Positions 23,953-34,600 of a stretch of DNA of 64,000 nucleotides are shown here, in pieces. Source of the DNA: Pyrinomonadaceae bacterium (GTDB taxonomy: Bacteria; Acidobacteriota; Blastocatellia; Pyrinomonadales; Pyrinomonadaceae); the NCBI GenBank assembly GCA_014380365.1, contig JACMJZ010000029.1:310001-374000 (forward strand), written 5' to 3'. How positions within the stretch are numbered: position 1 is the first letter of the stretch; each line of letters opens with the position of its first letter. Both the position numbers and the translations under genes were made by a program. Under the pieces are notes generated by a model. That model ran no database searches, had not been told where the DNA came from, and saw only the letters and a list, made by a program, of their open reading frames with translations.

Positions 23953-24786
23953 ATGGAGAAACGTAGGATTCTCATCGTAGACAACAACGATGAGCTGCGT
24001 GCGATACTCGAAGATGTGCTCGGCAGTCTGGGCCACGAGGCTGTGGTGACCGGCGACCGCGAGGAAGCGCTAAATCGCAAAGACCTCGATCAGTTTGATC
24101 TAATTATCAGTGACCTCACCGAAGATGCGCAGTCGGATGCACAGACAGCGGTTAAGGACCCGAGCAGCCGCCCCATCGGCGAACTGCATCGCAAACATCT
24201 GCTTACACCCGTTGGCTTCAAGTCCCCTGAACCCATCATCGTCAAGGCGTTCAAGATGGGCGCGGCGAATTACGTGCGCGGTCCTTACGACAAAGACAAG
24301 CTTCGTGAAATAGTTGAACAGACACTTTCTTACAAGCTCCGATACGTAGACGATCCCAGTCTGCTCTCTCACACACACGAGAAAATTGAGTTTGAACTTC
24401 CGAGCGACCTCGCGTTAATGAATGGCGTCCTGCAATACCTGCTCGAGCGTGTCGCCAAGCTGGGTGTCATTTCGCCGGAGGGTTCCAACTTGTTCGTGGC
24501 GCTCGACGAAGCATTTGTTAATGCAGTCAAGCACGGCAATAAAGCCGATCCGACAAAGCTGGTGCGCGTCGGCGCGGAACTATCGCCCACCGAAGCCAGC
24601 TTTACGATTGAGGATGAAGGCGAAGGATTCGATGTGCAGACGATACCCGACCCGCGCGATCCGGCTAACTTATTCAAGTCGTCGGGTCGTGGAGTTCTGT
24701 TGATGTACAACATCATGGACGAAGTTGAGTACAATGCGCAGGGCAATCGCGTGAAGATGGTAAAGAGACCGGCAGCCCGCAGTTGA
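23953..24786 (+). CDS. Receiver-like domain fused to RsbW-type HATPase
   Basis: 277 residues. N-terminal receiver-like half: ILIVDNNDELR has only one of the two acidic-pocket aspartates, LIISDLTED keeps the phosphoacceptor, an insertion of about 30 residues follows, and the conserved Lys-Pro is replaced (YVRGPYD). C-terminal half (about 140-270): serine-kinase type HATPase with N box FVALDEAFVNAVKHGN, G1 EDEGEGFD and G2 SSGRGVLLMYNIMDEV, as in anti-sigma factor kinases RsbW/SpoIIAB. This suggests a partner-switching regulator whose phosphorylation input is altered. The next gene overlaps by four bases. Confidence 0.8.
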   Translation: MEKRRILIVDNNDELRAILEDVLGSLGHEAVVTGDREEALNRKDLDQFDLIISDLTEDAQSDAQTAVKDPSSRPIGELHRKHLLTPVGFKSPEPIIVKAFKMGAANYVRGPYDKDKLREIVEQTLSYKLRYVDDPSLLSHTHEKIEFELPSDLALMNGVLQYLLERVAKLGVISPEGSNLFVALDEAFVNAVKHGNKADPTKLVRVGAELSPTEASFTIEDEGEGFDVQTIPDPRDPANLFKSSGRGVLLMYNIMDEVEYNAQGNRVKMVKRPAARS

Positions 24787-26444
24787 AACTCAACTCGTTG
24801 AATCCGACACACCCAGCGACGAACACGCCCGAAACGGCTGACAGTTTATCTCGACGTTCACCATCGGTGGCGGCGACAACTCCTTCCGCTTCCTCCCCTT
24901 CAATCTGGAATGCCTGGGCCTGGTGGCTGGTTCCAGCCTTAACAGCACTCTTGCTGGTGCTTTATTTTGTCGATCCATTTATCGGCGACTGGGACGGCAT
25001 GGACTACACGATGCTGTCTCTCGCGGGTTACCCCTCATCGATGGCGCTGGGACGCAATCTCTTCATCTTTGGAAACCACGCTCTCTATGAAACGGCCCAT
25101 TGGCTTTTCAACGTTCAACCCGACAGAGCGTATTTGATTTTTAAGTACGCGGTCGTGGCCCAGGTTCCCCTCGCGGTGATTGCTTGTTGGGTGCTGGCTC
25201 GCGACGTCACTGGCTCAATTCACTCGGCAACTCTGGCCGCGCTCTTTATCGTCTTCTCCCCTGTATTTGTGCTTTACGGCGGACAGGTGATGACAGATGT
25301 TCCCTCTGTGCTGCTGCTCGCGGTAGCCTTGATTGTTCATTACCGCGGACTACAGAAAAATCGCATTTGGATGGTGATGCTGGGAGCGGCGCTCCTGGGC
25401 CTGGGAATGAACCTGCGGGAGACAATTGGTTTTTACGCTCCCTGGCTGGTCGTCGCTCCATTCGTTTGCGGTTGGAAACTGCGGCGCCGCCATGTCCTGC
25501 TGATCGCGCTTTCCTGTCTCCTCTTTTTTGTGTGCGCCAGCGGGTGGTTCGCGTACTGGTTCATCACCGTAGACCACTATCGCGAAATCTGGTTCGGATG
25601 GCGCGAATCGATGCGACAGGAAACCGCTCGCCATCCGGTTACGCTGCAAAACCTCAAGCCTTATCTCGCTTATTTCTTTGTCAGCGCTCCGCTCGTGTTT
25701 CTGACTGTGGCGTTTGCGATTCGGAATGAATGGCGCGAGCGAAGGTTGTCGCCGCTGCTGTTGCTGGGCTTGTCAGGCCTGTTGGCTGACCTGCTGTTGT
25801 TTCTTAACTACAGCACTTCCGTTAACTGGCGTTACTTCTTGACGGGCTTGCCCGCGCTTGCGCCTTTGTCCGCAAACTTCCTGATTCGCACTCTGGGCCG
25901 GCGCTTTGGCAGTGTCCGCATTGCTTTCGTTACCTGCACCGTTGCTATGTTGGCCCTCGCTGTCGTCTTCAGTCTCTTGATTCGTCCGGCGAGCCAGCAA
26001 TTCATCGAACGACGCGCAATGAGCAAACAGTACGGCCAGGAACTGGCGAAGCTACCCCGCGACGCTGTGATGATTTCCGGCGCGCAGACAATTGCTGTCA
26101 CTTACTGGAAGGCGATAGGGATGGGCGATTGGGAAACGATTGGCACCGGCGGCGGCTGGCCCGGAAATAATTTTGTTCCCTTGATCGAGAAGTACTTGAA
26201 AGATGGTCGTCGCGTCTTTCTCGACACCGACCCGCGCTGGTGGTTGCCCTGTGGCTGGCAGCGCGATGAGATTCCCGCGATTGTTGGTTTGGAGCAGCGT
26301 TTTAGTCTTCGCCGCGTCACGGAAACGATCTACGAACTGCGACCGCGCGACGATGCGAGCGCGACCGATCGACCAAATCTGGAAAGACTACTTCCGGAAA
26401 ACCGGCCGGAAGATACAAAGAAGTGTCCGCCGGTGAGTTCCTGA
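24783..26444 (+). CDS. GT-C/PMT-like membrane glycosyltransferase
   Basis: 553 residues from a TTG coupled to the preceding stop; a start further in is possible, since residues 1-40 are Ser/Thr/Pro-rich. About ten membrane helices follow. The first periplasmic loop carries DPFIGDWDGMDYTML, matching the acidic motif of GT-C (family 39-like) enzymes that use polyprenyl-phosphate sugars, and YGGQVMTDVPSVLLLAVAL is the usual second acidic motif. A soluble C-terminal part (about 430-550) is present. Acceptor and sugar are unknown. Confidence 0.7.
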   Translation: MKLNSLNPTHPATNTPETADSLSRRSPSVAATTPSASSPSIWNAWAWWLVPALTALLLVLYFVDPFIGDWDGMDYTMLSLAGYPSSMALGRNLFIFGNHALYETAHWLFNVQPDRAYLIFKYAVVAQVPLAVIACWVLARDVTGSIHSATLAALFIVFSPVFVLYGGQVMTDVPSVLLLAVALIVHYRGLQKNRIWMVMLGAALLGLGMNLRETIGFYAPWLVVAPFVCGWKLRRRHVLLIALSCLLFFVCASGWFAYWFITVDHYREIWFGWRESMRQETARHPVTLQNLKPYLAYFFVSAPLVFLTVAFAIRNEWRERRLSPLLLLGLSGLLADLLLFLNYSTSVNWRYFLTGLPALAPLSANFLIRTLGRRFGSVRIAFVTCTVAMLALAVVFSLLIRPASQQFIERRAMSKQYGQELAKLPRDAVMISGAQTIAVTYWKAIGMGDWETIGTGGGWPGNNFVPLIEKYLKDGRRVFLDTDPRWWLPCGWQRDEIPAIVGLEQRFSLRRVTETIYELRPRDDASATDRPNLERLLPENRPEDTKKCPPVSS

Positions 26445-26535
26445 GGACAGAGGTCAGAAATCAGAGGTCAGAGGTCAGTCCATGAATGCAATCTCTGACT
26501 TCTGATCTCTGACTTCTGATCTCTGACCTCTGATT
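26444..26535. repeat. Heptameric inverted repeat, 'GAGGTCA/GAAATCA' words
   Basis: The left arm 26444-26478 has AGGTCAG/AAATCAG words in tandem; the right arm 26493-26535 has their complements (CTGACTT, CTGATCT, CTGACCT). The loop is 26479-26492. It fills the whole space between the glycosyltransferase stop and the lolC start, leaving no Shine-Dalgarno sequence outside the hairpin. Confidence 0.75.
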
Positions 26536-26538
26536 CTT

Positions 26539-27777
26539 ATGCCTTACGAACTTTTTCTGGCTCTTCGTTACCTGCGTGCTCGTCAAAAGCGCCGGCTGGT
26601 GCGCGTAACCGCGTTGATTGCCGTGGCCGGAATCGCGGCGGGCGTTGCTGCGTTGATTTTCGCACTGGCGCTGGCGCAGGGTTTTCGCGACGAAATGCGC
26701 GACAAGATTCTCGGTGGCACTGCGCACCTGACCGTCATGCGTAGCGACGGTCAACCCATGCCCGATCACAAAAACGTCGCGGCTCGCATTGCCACCGTCG
26801 ACGGCGTCGTAGCAGCAACGGGAACAACCTACGACGGCGCAGTCGTGATTGGACCGAAGGGATCTGCTTACGCGGTGTTGCGTGGCATTGATAGTGCAGG
26901 CGCGTCCGTCGCCGATTTGGCCCATTCTCTAATTGCTGGTTCCGCTACTTCCCTTTTTGAACCAGCGGCAAAATCGGATGAGGCGAATAGCCGACGACTC
27001 CAGGTTGTGCTCGGCTCTGAGTTGGCACTTCGCACGGGGCTCCAGGTTGGCGATGCTGCGGAAATAATCTCGGCCAGCACCGGGGCTGCCAGTTCCAGCA
27101 AACGATCAGTTCACGTGGCGGGAATCTTTCGTTCCGGGCTTTTCGAATACGATTCAACCTGGGTTTATCTGTCGCTCGATAGAGCGGCCGCATTTACCGG
27201 GGGCCAGCACGCCGCTTCGGTGATTAGCGTACGCCTCAGAAATATCGATGACGTAAAGCAAACAGCGGCGAACGTGCAGCAGCTCTTGGGGAGTTCCTAC
27301 ACGACAGTTGACTGGCAGGAAGCAAACCGGCCGTTGTTTACGGCCTTGGCGTTTGAACGCCGGATCGGCGCCGTGATCATCGCTCTGATAATTCTGATTG
27401 CCGCACTTAACATTACCACCACTCTGATTCTCCTGGTGATGGAGCGACGGCGTGACATCGCCGTCCTAAACACTCTCGGCGCAACGGGCCGAAGCATCAT
27501 GAGTATCTTTGTGATGGAGGGCGCGTTCGTGGGACTGGTGGGCGCTGGCGCCGGCGTAGCGATGGGAGTTATCGCAATTGTAGTTACCAATCGATACCAG
27601 CTGATCAGTCTGCCTGCTGACGTCTACTCAATCAGCAACGTGCCTTTAAGTTTGAACTTCCGCGATGCAGCCTTGGCGGCCCTGGTCGCGATTGTTCTTA
27701 GCATCATCGCAACTTTGTACCCCGCGCGGGCGGCCGCGGGCATCCGACCGGCGGAGATGCTTCGCGATGTAGGTTAA
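26539..27777 (+). CDS. lolC: Lipoprotein-releasing ABC permease LolC/LolE
   Basis: 412 residues. The LolCDE complex extracts lipoproteins from the inner membrane for LolA. One N-terminal helix (VTALIAVAGIAAGVAALIFALAL) follows the conserved LRYLRARQKRR; a large periplasmic MacB-type domain spans about 50-260; three C-terminal helices follow, with the coupling motif MERRRDIAVLNTLGATGRSI typical of LolC/E. Only one permease is present, so it may act as a homodimer (LolF-like) with the LolD encoded next. Confidence 0.88.
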   Translation: MPYELFLALRYLRARQKRRLVRVTALIAVAGIAAGVAALIFALALAQGFRDEMRDKILGGTAHLTVMRSDGQPMPDHKNVAARIATVDGVVAATGTTYDGAVVIGPKGSAYAVLRGIDSAGASVADLAHSLIAGSATSLFEPAAKSDEANSRRLQVVLGSELALRTGLQVGDAAEIISASTGAASSSKRSVHVAGIFRSGLFEYDSTWVYLSLDRAAAFTGGQHAASVISVRLRNIDDVKQTAANVQQLLGSSYTTVDWQEANRPLFTALAFERRIGAVIIALIILIAALNITTTLILLVMERRRDIAVLNTLGATGRSIMSIFVMEGAFVGLVGAGAGVAMGVIAIVVTNRYQLISLPADVYSISNVPLSLNFRDAALAALVAIVLSIIATLYPARAAAGIRPAEMLRDVG

Positions 27778-27940
27778 GTCCAATGTCCAAAGTCCAATTA
27801 AGTCCAATGTCCAAAGTCCAAAGTCCCAAGTCACAAGCCGAAGACTCTGAAACGACTGAAGCCCGCGGAAGTGCTCGATCTGTCACTCAAGGTACGGAAG
27901 CGGACTCTGGACTTTGGACTTTGGACTTTGGACTCAAAGT
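27776..27940. repeat. Heptameric inverted repeat, 'AAGTCCA/ATGTCCA' words, entering lolD
   Basis: The left arm 27776-27830 has AAGTCCA and ATGTCCA words; the right arm 27902-27937 has GGACTTT words in tandem. The spacer (about 70 bases) is unrelated. Both arms lie within the open frame of lolD. Confidence 0.75.
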
Positions 27941-28604
27941 TACTGACCTGCGAAAAAGCTTTCTGACTGCGACCGGCGAACGTATCGCGGTGTTGCGTGG
28001 TGTTACGTTTTCCGTCAATCCGGGTGAAAGCGTTGCGATCATGGGAGCCTCGGGCGCAGGCAAATCAACTCTGCTGCATTTGCTCGGCGGGCTGGAGGCG
28101 CCGGATCACGGCAGCATCGCCGCGGGCGATCTTGCAGTCGAGGCCGCCAGTCAGTCTGCTCTTGCTCGTTTTCGAAACCATCAAGTCGGGTTTGTGTTTC
28201 AGTTTCACCACCTGCTAACGGATCTAACCGCCGCCGAGAATGTCAGCTTGCCGCTCTTGGTGAAACGTACCAATCCGCGTGAAGCGGCGCGTCGCGCGAT
28301 CCAGACTCTTGAAGAAATTGGCCTGGGGGATCGTGCTTCCCATCTGGTGGGAAATCTTTCAGGCGGCGAGCAACAGCGAGTTGCCCTGTGTCGCGCGTTG
28401 ATTAACCAGCCAGCCATCGTCCTCGCTGATGAGCCCACGGGGAATCTTGACGACACAATCGGAGACGAAATCGCGCGTTCGCTTGTTAAGTACGCTCAAA
28501 AGGTTCAGGCGGTCGTCATCCTGGCCACTCACAGCCACGCCGTCGCCAGTCTCTGTAATCGCGTATTGACACTGCGTGACGGGCGACTGTTGAGTGCTTC
28601 ATAG
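27783..28604 (+). CDS. lolD: Lipoprotein-releasing ABC ATPase LolD
   Basis: The frame from ATG 27783 gives 273 residues, about 40 more than usual; the extra residues are encoded by the heptameric repeat and its spacer. In-frame start options inside the right arm, such as TTG 27921 (LDFGLKVTDLRKSF), would give a normal LolD. The ATPase is complete: Walker A GASGAGKST, Q loop FVFQFHHLLTDLTAAEN, signature LSGGEQQRVALCRAL, Walker B VLADEPTG and switch ATHSH. Directly follows the LolC/E-type gene and powers it. Confidence 0.9.
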   Translation: MSKVQLSPMSKVQSPKSQAEDSETTEARGSARSVTQGTEADSGLWTLDFGLKVTDLRKSFLTATGERIAVLRGVTFSVNPGESVAIMGASGAGKSTLLHLLGGLEAPDHGSIAAGDLAVEAASQSALARFRNHQVGFVFQFHHLLTDLTAAENVSLPLLVKRTNPREAARRAIQTLEEIGLGDRASHLVGNLSGGEQQRVALCRALINQPAIVLADEPTGNLDDTIGDEIARSLVKYAQKVQAVVILATHSHAVASLCNRVLTLRDGRLLSAS

Positions 28605-28621
28605 GCGTCTCTCCGAACGGA

Positions 28622-28724
28622 AGTCTCTGCGAGGTCTCAGCGTCCTCTGCGTCTCTGCGTTGAGATTTCCCCGCAAAAACGGCTACCGCTGAGACACAGA
28701 GGTCGCCGAAGGACGCACAGAGTC
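28622..28724. repeat. Dispersed inverted repeat, 'CTCTGCG/CACAGAG' word family
   Basis: The left arm 28622-28662 (AGTCTCTGCGAGG, TCTCAGCGTCC, TCTGCG) is complementary to 28687-28724 (CGCTGAGACACAGAGG, GGACGCACAGAG). Related to 14651-14750. The rest of 28605-28857 holds no gene. Confidence 0.65.
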
Positions 28725-28857
28725 ACTTTTCGGACAGACTAATGAGGGAACCGAGTCGGTACTGCATGGTCGTGACCTCGAGTGACGTGAGGCTGCACGA
28801 CGGTGTTTGAAATCAGGCGGCGGTTGGGACTTTTATGAGACGGGAAACCAAACAATC

Positions 28858-28887
28858 CTTTTGAGGCTATCATTCATAGGTTATAAT
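28858..28887 (+). promoter_or_regulatory. Probable sigma-70 promoter of clpC
   Basis: A perfect TATAAT at 28882-28887 with TTTTGA at 28858-28863 (18-base spacer) or TTGAGG at 28861-28866 (15). It lies 75 bases before the clpC start. Confidence 0.5.
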
Positions 28888-28898
28888 GCGCCCCAGTT

Positions 28899-28925
28899 GC
28901 CGGGCGGGCTTAGCCTTCGCCCGGC
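28899..28925 (+). promoter_or_regulatory. GC-rich hairpin in the clpC leader
   Basis: GCCGGGCG (28899-28906) pairs with CGCCCGGC (28918-28925), and GGC/GCC inside the loop can extend it. It begins about a dozen bases after the TATAAT box, so it would form at the 5' end of the transcript and could affect mRNA stability or translation. Confidence 0.45.
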
Positions 28926-28962
28926 ATGGTAATCATAAGGCCCTGTTCGACGAGTAAACCCA

Positions 28963-31323
28963 ATGTTCGAACGCTATACCGAAAAAGCTCGCCGCGTAAT
29001 CTTCTTCGCTCGTTACGAAGCGTCACAGTTTGGCGCTCCGGCCATCGAACCGGAACATCTCCTGCTGGGGCTGATGCGCGAAGACAAAACCCTGACCGGG
29101 CGCTTCTTCCCGCGCGCCCAAGTCTCAATCGAATCAATTCGCAAAGAGATTGAAGGTCGCACTTTACTCCGCGAAAAGATTTCCACCTCCGTCGAATTGC
29201 CGTTGGCTCCGGAAACGAAGCTTGTCCTGGCTTACGCTCACGAGGAAAGCGATCGTCTCCAGCACCGGCATATCGGCACAGAACACCTCTTGCTCGGTTT
29301 GCTCAAGGGCGATCGTTCTATGGCCGCGGAGATACTTTATGAGCGCGGGCTGCGACTGAACGCGGTGCGTGACGAAATTGCGCGCCAGACGGGAGCAGAC
29401 TCGCGCAGTTCACAGAAAAAGGACACTCCCCACCTGATAGAGTTTTCCCGCGATCTAACCGAAGACGCCTCAAACGATAAACTCGATCCGCTCATCGGAC
29501 GCGAAGCCGAAATAGAACGGCTCGTCCAGATCCTGTGCCGCCGCACTAAGAATAATCCCGTTCTGATTGGCGAGCCTGGAGTGGGAAAGACGGCCATCGT
29601 CGAAGGACTCGCCCAACGAATCATTGATGGCGAGGTGCCGTCGTTCCTCGAAAACAAGCGCATCCTTTCGCTCGATCTTTCGCTGATCGTTGCCGGCACG
29701 AAATACCGCGGGCAGTTTGAAGAACGCCTGAAGCAGATTATGCGCGAGCTGGTCGAGAACCCGCACTACATTGTCTTTATCGATGAGCTGCATACACTCG
29801 TCGGCGCAGGTTCCGCTGAAGGTTCGCTCGATGCGGCGAATATTCTCAAGCCGGCCCTTTCGCGTGGGGAGTTGCAATGCATCGGCGCGACCACTCCGGC
29901 CGAGTTTCGCAAGTCGATTGAAAAAGACCGTTCGCTGGAGCGGCGTTTTCAGGCTGTCAAAGTTCCGCCTCCTACTGAGGAAGAGGCAGTCGAGATTCTT
30001 AAGGGCGTGCGTGAACGTTATGAAAGCTTCCATCAGGTTCATTACACGGACGATGCGCTGATTGCCGCTGTTTATCAGTCTCACCGTTATATTCCCGACC
30101 GCTTCCTGCCTGATAAAGCGATTGACGTCATCGATGAAGCTGGCGCCCGCGTCAAACTTCGAGTGCGTCGTGAGCAGGGCGGCCTCGCGGACTGGGACCA
30201 GATACGTGAGTGGGCACAGGAACCGTTGCTGAGTGCGAATATTGAGGAAGAGGACGACGATCTGATGACCGCGCAGGTCACTCGCGATGACGTAGAAGAA
30301 GTGATTGCTCGTTGGACCGGAATCCCGGTCACATCGTTGAAAGAAGAAGAGACGCACAAGCTTCTGCGGATCGAGGAGGAGCTTCACGAGCGCGTGGTGT
30401 CACAACGGCCCGCAATCTCCGCCCTCGCTCGGGCTATTCGCAGATCGCGCGCTGGCTTGAAAAATCCGCTGCGTCCGGTCGGCTCGTTTTTGTTTCTTGG
30501 TCCCACCGGGGTAGGCAAGACTGAAGTCGCCCGCTCCCTGGCACATGTCCTATTTGGCAGCGAACGTTCCATGATTCGCTTCGACATGTCGGAGTTTATG
30601 GAGAAGCATTCCGTCTCGAAACTGATCGGATCTCCTCCCGGATACGTGGGACACGAAGAGGGCGGACAATTGACCGAACGGATCAAACGCGCGCCCTACT
30701 CCGTCTTGCTATTTGATGAGATCGAAAAAGCCCACCCGGACATTTTCAATGTCTTGTTGCAGGTTTTTGAAGATGGCCTTCTTACCGACGCCCTCGGCAA
30801 CGCCGTGGACTTCAAGAACGCCATCATCATCATGACTTCAAACATCGGCGCTCGCTTCATTCAAAAGAGAGGCACACTTGGTTTCCAGGGAACCAACGAC
30901 GCTTCGCGCGAGAAGATGGAAGAGATGGTAATGTCGGCGGTGCGGCAGACGTTTAATCCGGAGTTTATCAACCGGCTCGATGAAATAATTATCTTCGACG
31001 AGTTGCTCAGGGACGAGTTGCTCGATGTCATTCAGCTACAGGTTGACCAGATTAACCGGACCATGTCCAGGCACGGTTTTGAAGTCCGTCTAACAGACGA
31101 GGCCAAACGATGGATCGTGGATAAAACCTGTGCCGATCGCCTGTATGGCGCCAGGCCGTTGCGGCGTGCTCTGCAAAAGTATGTTGAGGATCCGCTTTCG
31201 GAGGCCCTGATTCAGGGACACCTGGGGAGCGCCTCGCTGGTCGAGGTATTCCTTGACGGTAACGACCTGAACTATAGACCCCTGGGGGTCGAAACGCCTG
31301 ACGATGCGCTGCTGATTCACTAA
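28963..31323 (+). CDS. clpC: ClpA/ClpC-type AAA+ unfoldase of Clp protease
   Basis: 786 residues. Two Clp_N repeats (1-145, with [12 protein letters not shown] and [12 protein letters not shown]), D1 with GEPGVGKT and [18 protein letters not shown], then a short linker where ClpC normally has a longer coiled M domain, and D2 with [23 protein letters not shown] pore loop, [12 protein letters not shown] and [15 protein letters not shown] tripeptide (KRGTLGFQG) sits at the ClpP-docking position, so it should feed ClpP. The short middle domain makes it intermediate between ClpA and ClpC. Single gene with its own promoter and terminator. Confidence 0.93.
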   Translation: MFERYTEKARRVIFFARYEASQFGAPAIEPEHLLLGLMREDKTLTGRFFPRAQVSIESIRKEIEGRTLLREKISTSVELPLAPETKLVLAYAHEESDRLQHRHIGTEHLLLGLLKGDRSMAAEILYERGLRLNAVRDEIARQTGADSRSSQKKDTPHLIEFSRDLTEDASNDKLDPLIGREAEIERLVQILCRRTKNNPVLIGEPGVGKTAIVEGLAQRIIDGEVPSFLENKRILSLDLSLIVAGTKYRGQFEERLKQIMRELVENPHYIVFIDELHTLVGAGSAEGSLDAANILKPALSRGELQCIGATTPAEFRKSIEKDRSLERRFQAVKVPPPTEEEAVEILKGVRERYESFHQVHYTDDALIAAVYQSHRYIPDRFLPDKAIDVIDEAGARVKLRVRREQGGLADWDQIREWAQEPLLSANIEEEDDDLMTAQVTRDDVEEVIARWTGIPVTSLKEEETHKLLRIEEELHERVVSQRPAISALARAIRRSRAGLKNPLRPVGSFLFLGPTGVGKTEVARSLAHVLFGSERSMIRFDMSEFMEKHSVSKLIGSPPGYVGHEEGGQLTERIKRAPYSVLLFDEIEKAHPDIFNVLLQVFEDGLLTDALGNAVDFKNAIIIMTSNIGARFIQKRGTLGFQGTNDASREKMEEMVMSAVRQTFNPEFINRLDEIIIFDELLRDELLDVIQLQVDQINRTMSRHGFEVRLTDEAKRWIVDKTCADRLYGARPLRRALQKYVEDPLSEALIQGHLGSASLVEVFLDGNDLNYRPLGVETPDDALLIH

Positions 31324-31372
31324 AACGCTTTTGATTTGCACCGTCCGGGCCGGTTACTGACAGAAGGATAAG

Positions 31373-31428
31373 GGCAAAGGCGAGAACCGTGGCATAACGT
31401 CCACCAACTCGTTCTCCTTTGCCTTTTT
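31373..31428 (+). terminator. Rho-independent terminator after clpC
   Basis: GGCAAAGGCGAGAAC (31373-31387) pairs with GTTCTCCTTTGCC (31411-31423), with two unpaired bases on the left, followed directly by TTTTT (31424-31428). The distance from the clpC stop is about 50 bases. Confidence 0.7.
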
Positions 31429-31455
31429 ACTTTTGCGCCGTCGGTTCTGTATAAT
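31426..31455 (+). promoter_or_regulatory. Probable sigma-70 promoter of the bamA operon
   Basis: A perfect TATAAT at 31450-31455 with TTTACT (31426-31431) 18 bases upstream. It would give a leader of about 200 bases before bamA; 31456-31662 shows no other feature. Confidence 0.45.
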
Positions 31456-31662
31456 GCCCGACTTTGCTGGACAAGGTTGGGCAAGCACTGGCAACGAGAC
31501 CGTCACACTTCGGAATCCAAGGGTTCCAGTCTTTCAGGCGGTTTACATGCAGGTGTGGGCACTAAAGTTTTGCCCTGTTTTCGAAAAGATAAATTTATCA
31601 CCCATTTCCAGCTCCCCGTAGTATCTGAGATCCGGTAAGTACCTCTGAGGGAAAAGGCACCT

Positions 31663-34600
31663 ATGCATTTATATCGCGGGTTTTTGCTCATGTTTTTGAG
31701 CGGAATCGTCCTGCTGGCTTCCATGATCTACGCGCTGCCATTGGTTACGGCGCAGCAAGGTCAACGCATAGTCGAATCAGTAGACGTCCTCTACAATCGG
31801 CGTCTCAGGAAAGACGACATCCTTTATTACGTCCAGACCCGTCCCGGCGACGTTTACAACGAACAGCAAGTCCAGAAAGATTTACAGGCAATTCTTGCGC
31901 AGGGGTTTTTCGATAAGACGGCGACGCGCGTGTTGACTGAAGTAGGCGCGCGGGGTGGCATCAATGTCATCTTTGAGGTCAAGGAGTTGCCGATCATTCG
32001 CGACCTGCAGTTCGAAGGTTTGAAGAGCGTGGCGGAATCGGATGTCCTGAAAGCATTCCGCGAAAGGCGCGTGGGTATCTCCAAGGAGAGCATTTACGAT
32101 CCGGTCAAAGCGCGAAATGCTGCACGCGTGCTGAAGGAGTTGCTGGCCTCAAAGGGTCATCCAAACGCCACCGTAGAGCAAAAACGCGATGAAGTCTCAG
32201 CCACGTCAACTGCGCTTACTTTTGTTATCAATGAAGGTGACCGCGTGCGCGTGGTGGAGATCCAGTTTGAAGGCAATACCATTTTTAGTGACGGCAAGCT
32301 GCGCGGCTCAATGAAGTTGGTCAAAGAAGCTGGGTTCATTACCCGCTTCAAAGGACAGGACATACTCGATCGAGAAAAGCTGGATTATGACCTTCGCAAC
32401 GTGGACAACTACATGCGATCGAAGGGCTACCTCCAGGCGCGGCATGGTGAGCCGAGAGTTGAAGGAGTCGGGCGCCGGCGAACTGGCTTTCCAATCCTGC
32501 CGCTCCCTCTCCTTTCGTCGGTCGATGAAGCGCTCAGAGTCACCGTTCCCATTATCGAAGGCAAGGTATATCGCATCGGTGAAATGAAGATCGAGGGCAA
32601 TTCCATCTACTCGGAAGAAGCCATTCGCAGCGTGATTGGGCTCAACAAGGGCGACATAGCCAACGGCGAAAAGATCGGTAAGGCCTTGTTTGAGAATCTG
32701 AAAAAGATTTACGGCAGCGCGGGCTTCATCGAGTACACCGCCGAGCCCACCCCGACCTTCAAAGATAATCCGCAAAAGCCTGACGAGGGAATAGTGGATT
32801 TCGTTGTGACCATCGAAGAAGGCAAGCAATTTTCGTTGCGCCGGCTTGAATTTGTTGGCAACACATTCACCCGCGACAACGTCCTGCGCCGCGAAGTTTT
32901 GTTAAATGAAGGCGACATCTATAATCAGAACAACTGGGAATTTTCGATCATCAAGCTCAATCAGCTCGGGTATTTCGACCCCATCGACAAGGACAAAGAC
33001 GCTAACTTCAAGACAAACGAAGAAGAAGCGACGGTTGATATCGACCTAAAAGTGGTCGAACGCGGCCGCCAGCAGATTTCCTTCAATGGCGGACTGTCCG
33101 GTATTGGCGGGTCCTTTTTTGGACTCGAGTATTCGACCAACAACCTATTGGGTCGTGGTGAAATACTTTCGCTCAACCTCGCCGCCGGCAACCGGCAGAA
33201 ATCCTTTCAATTTTCATTCACTGAGCCTTACATCAGGAACCGACCAATTAGCGCAGGCTTCTCGCTCTTCGGTTACACGCAGAAGTTCTTCGGTGAAGGA
33301 ACGTTTCTTTCGCAGAATCTCGAAGCGCAATCAGCCCTCTCAGGCAGCCAACTCGATTTGCTGAATGTGAGTGACGCGAACCTTTTCACCAGAACATCGT
33401 ACGGCGCTTCTCTTTTTGCTAGTGCTCCGCTTTCCGAGTTTTACCGTAAGCGTGCCTTTACTCAGCTTTCGCGAGTGGGTCTCTCTTACCAACTCTCAAT
33501 GTCGAGCGTAACGGATCCGGAGGTTAACGAGGATCCGAATAATCCAAGTCAATTTATTCCGGTCATCTATAAGCAGCCCAATATTGTCACCAGCCGGGCC
33601 ACGGCGAGTTTTACTTACGACACTCGCAACGCCAGCGTTGACCCGACGACGGGCCGAGAGATCACCGCGCAAATGGCATTCGCGGGACTCGGCGGTGACG
33701 TGCGCACCTACCAGCCGACGGTGTCATACATGCAGTTTATCCCGATGCGGCGTAAGCGGTCGGAGCGTCCCGAAGTGTTTGGCTTTCGCATAGTTGCCGG
33801 GACCGTCGGCAGTTTCGGAACTTCTTCCAAAGTGAGAAGCTCCGAGTCGCTGGCCTTTGTCGATGGGGTGCCGATTTTTGAACGCTTCTTCCTTGGCGAT
33901 GAGTTTAGTATTCGAGGTTATAACGTTCGCTCGATCAGCCCGCTCGCTCCGCTTGATACGTACATTACTTCGCGGAATGTAGTGATTGCCTCGAATCCCG
34001 AGGGTGCGCCGACTCCGGTGCCGGGCGTGCCGGCAAACCTTGCCAACATCGGATTATTTACCGGGCCCACTGGCTCAAACGTGGTGCAACTGCCCAGGTC
34101 GTATACCCCAATCGGCGCCGATACCCAATTGTTGGGCAACTTCGAATATCGCATCCCAATTATCGGCAATACTGTCAGCCTGGCGGCTTTCGCCGATGTC
34201 GGTTCCGCTTTCAATCTTCGCACCAAAAAGGATCAGCTCTTCTCGAGCAGCTTCCTTGACGATCAGCCGTTTTTACGGACCGTAGGCTCTATCCGATGCG
34301 CACGCGCTGGAGGTTTCGCAACCGTGAGCATGACGACGTTGGCAGCCTGCACGGCGAATACGGATCTTGCCCTGATCCCCCATCGTTCGGGTTTTCCGGC
34401 ATTAGTCATGCGGGATAACCGCCTGATTACCACGGCCGAGCTTGAAAATGCACGCCGCGACGGCCCATTCGATCCTTTCACCTTATTGCCCTTTGGTTTT
34501 GAGCCCGTGTTTCTCCGCGGTCAGGCGCAAACGAACACCGCGGTGCGCCTCTCGCAGAGTCTGTTCTCCAAGTTTGGAGACATCCGGTCCAGTCTGGGGA

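Noticed and set aside
27776-27940. CRISPR-like repeat
   Set aside because: Units are 7-8 bases in tandem with inverted partners, not 24-40 base repeats with unique spacers; no cas genes in the window.
29470-30387. Minus-strand frame of 305 codons opposite clpC
   Set aside because: The plus strand encodes conserved Clp motifs throughout; the antisense frame is a codon-bias shadow.
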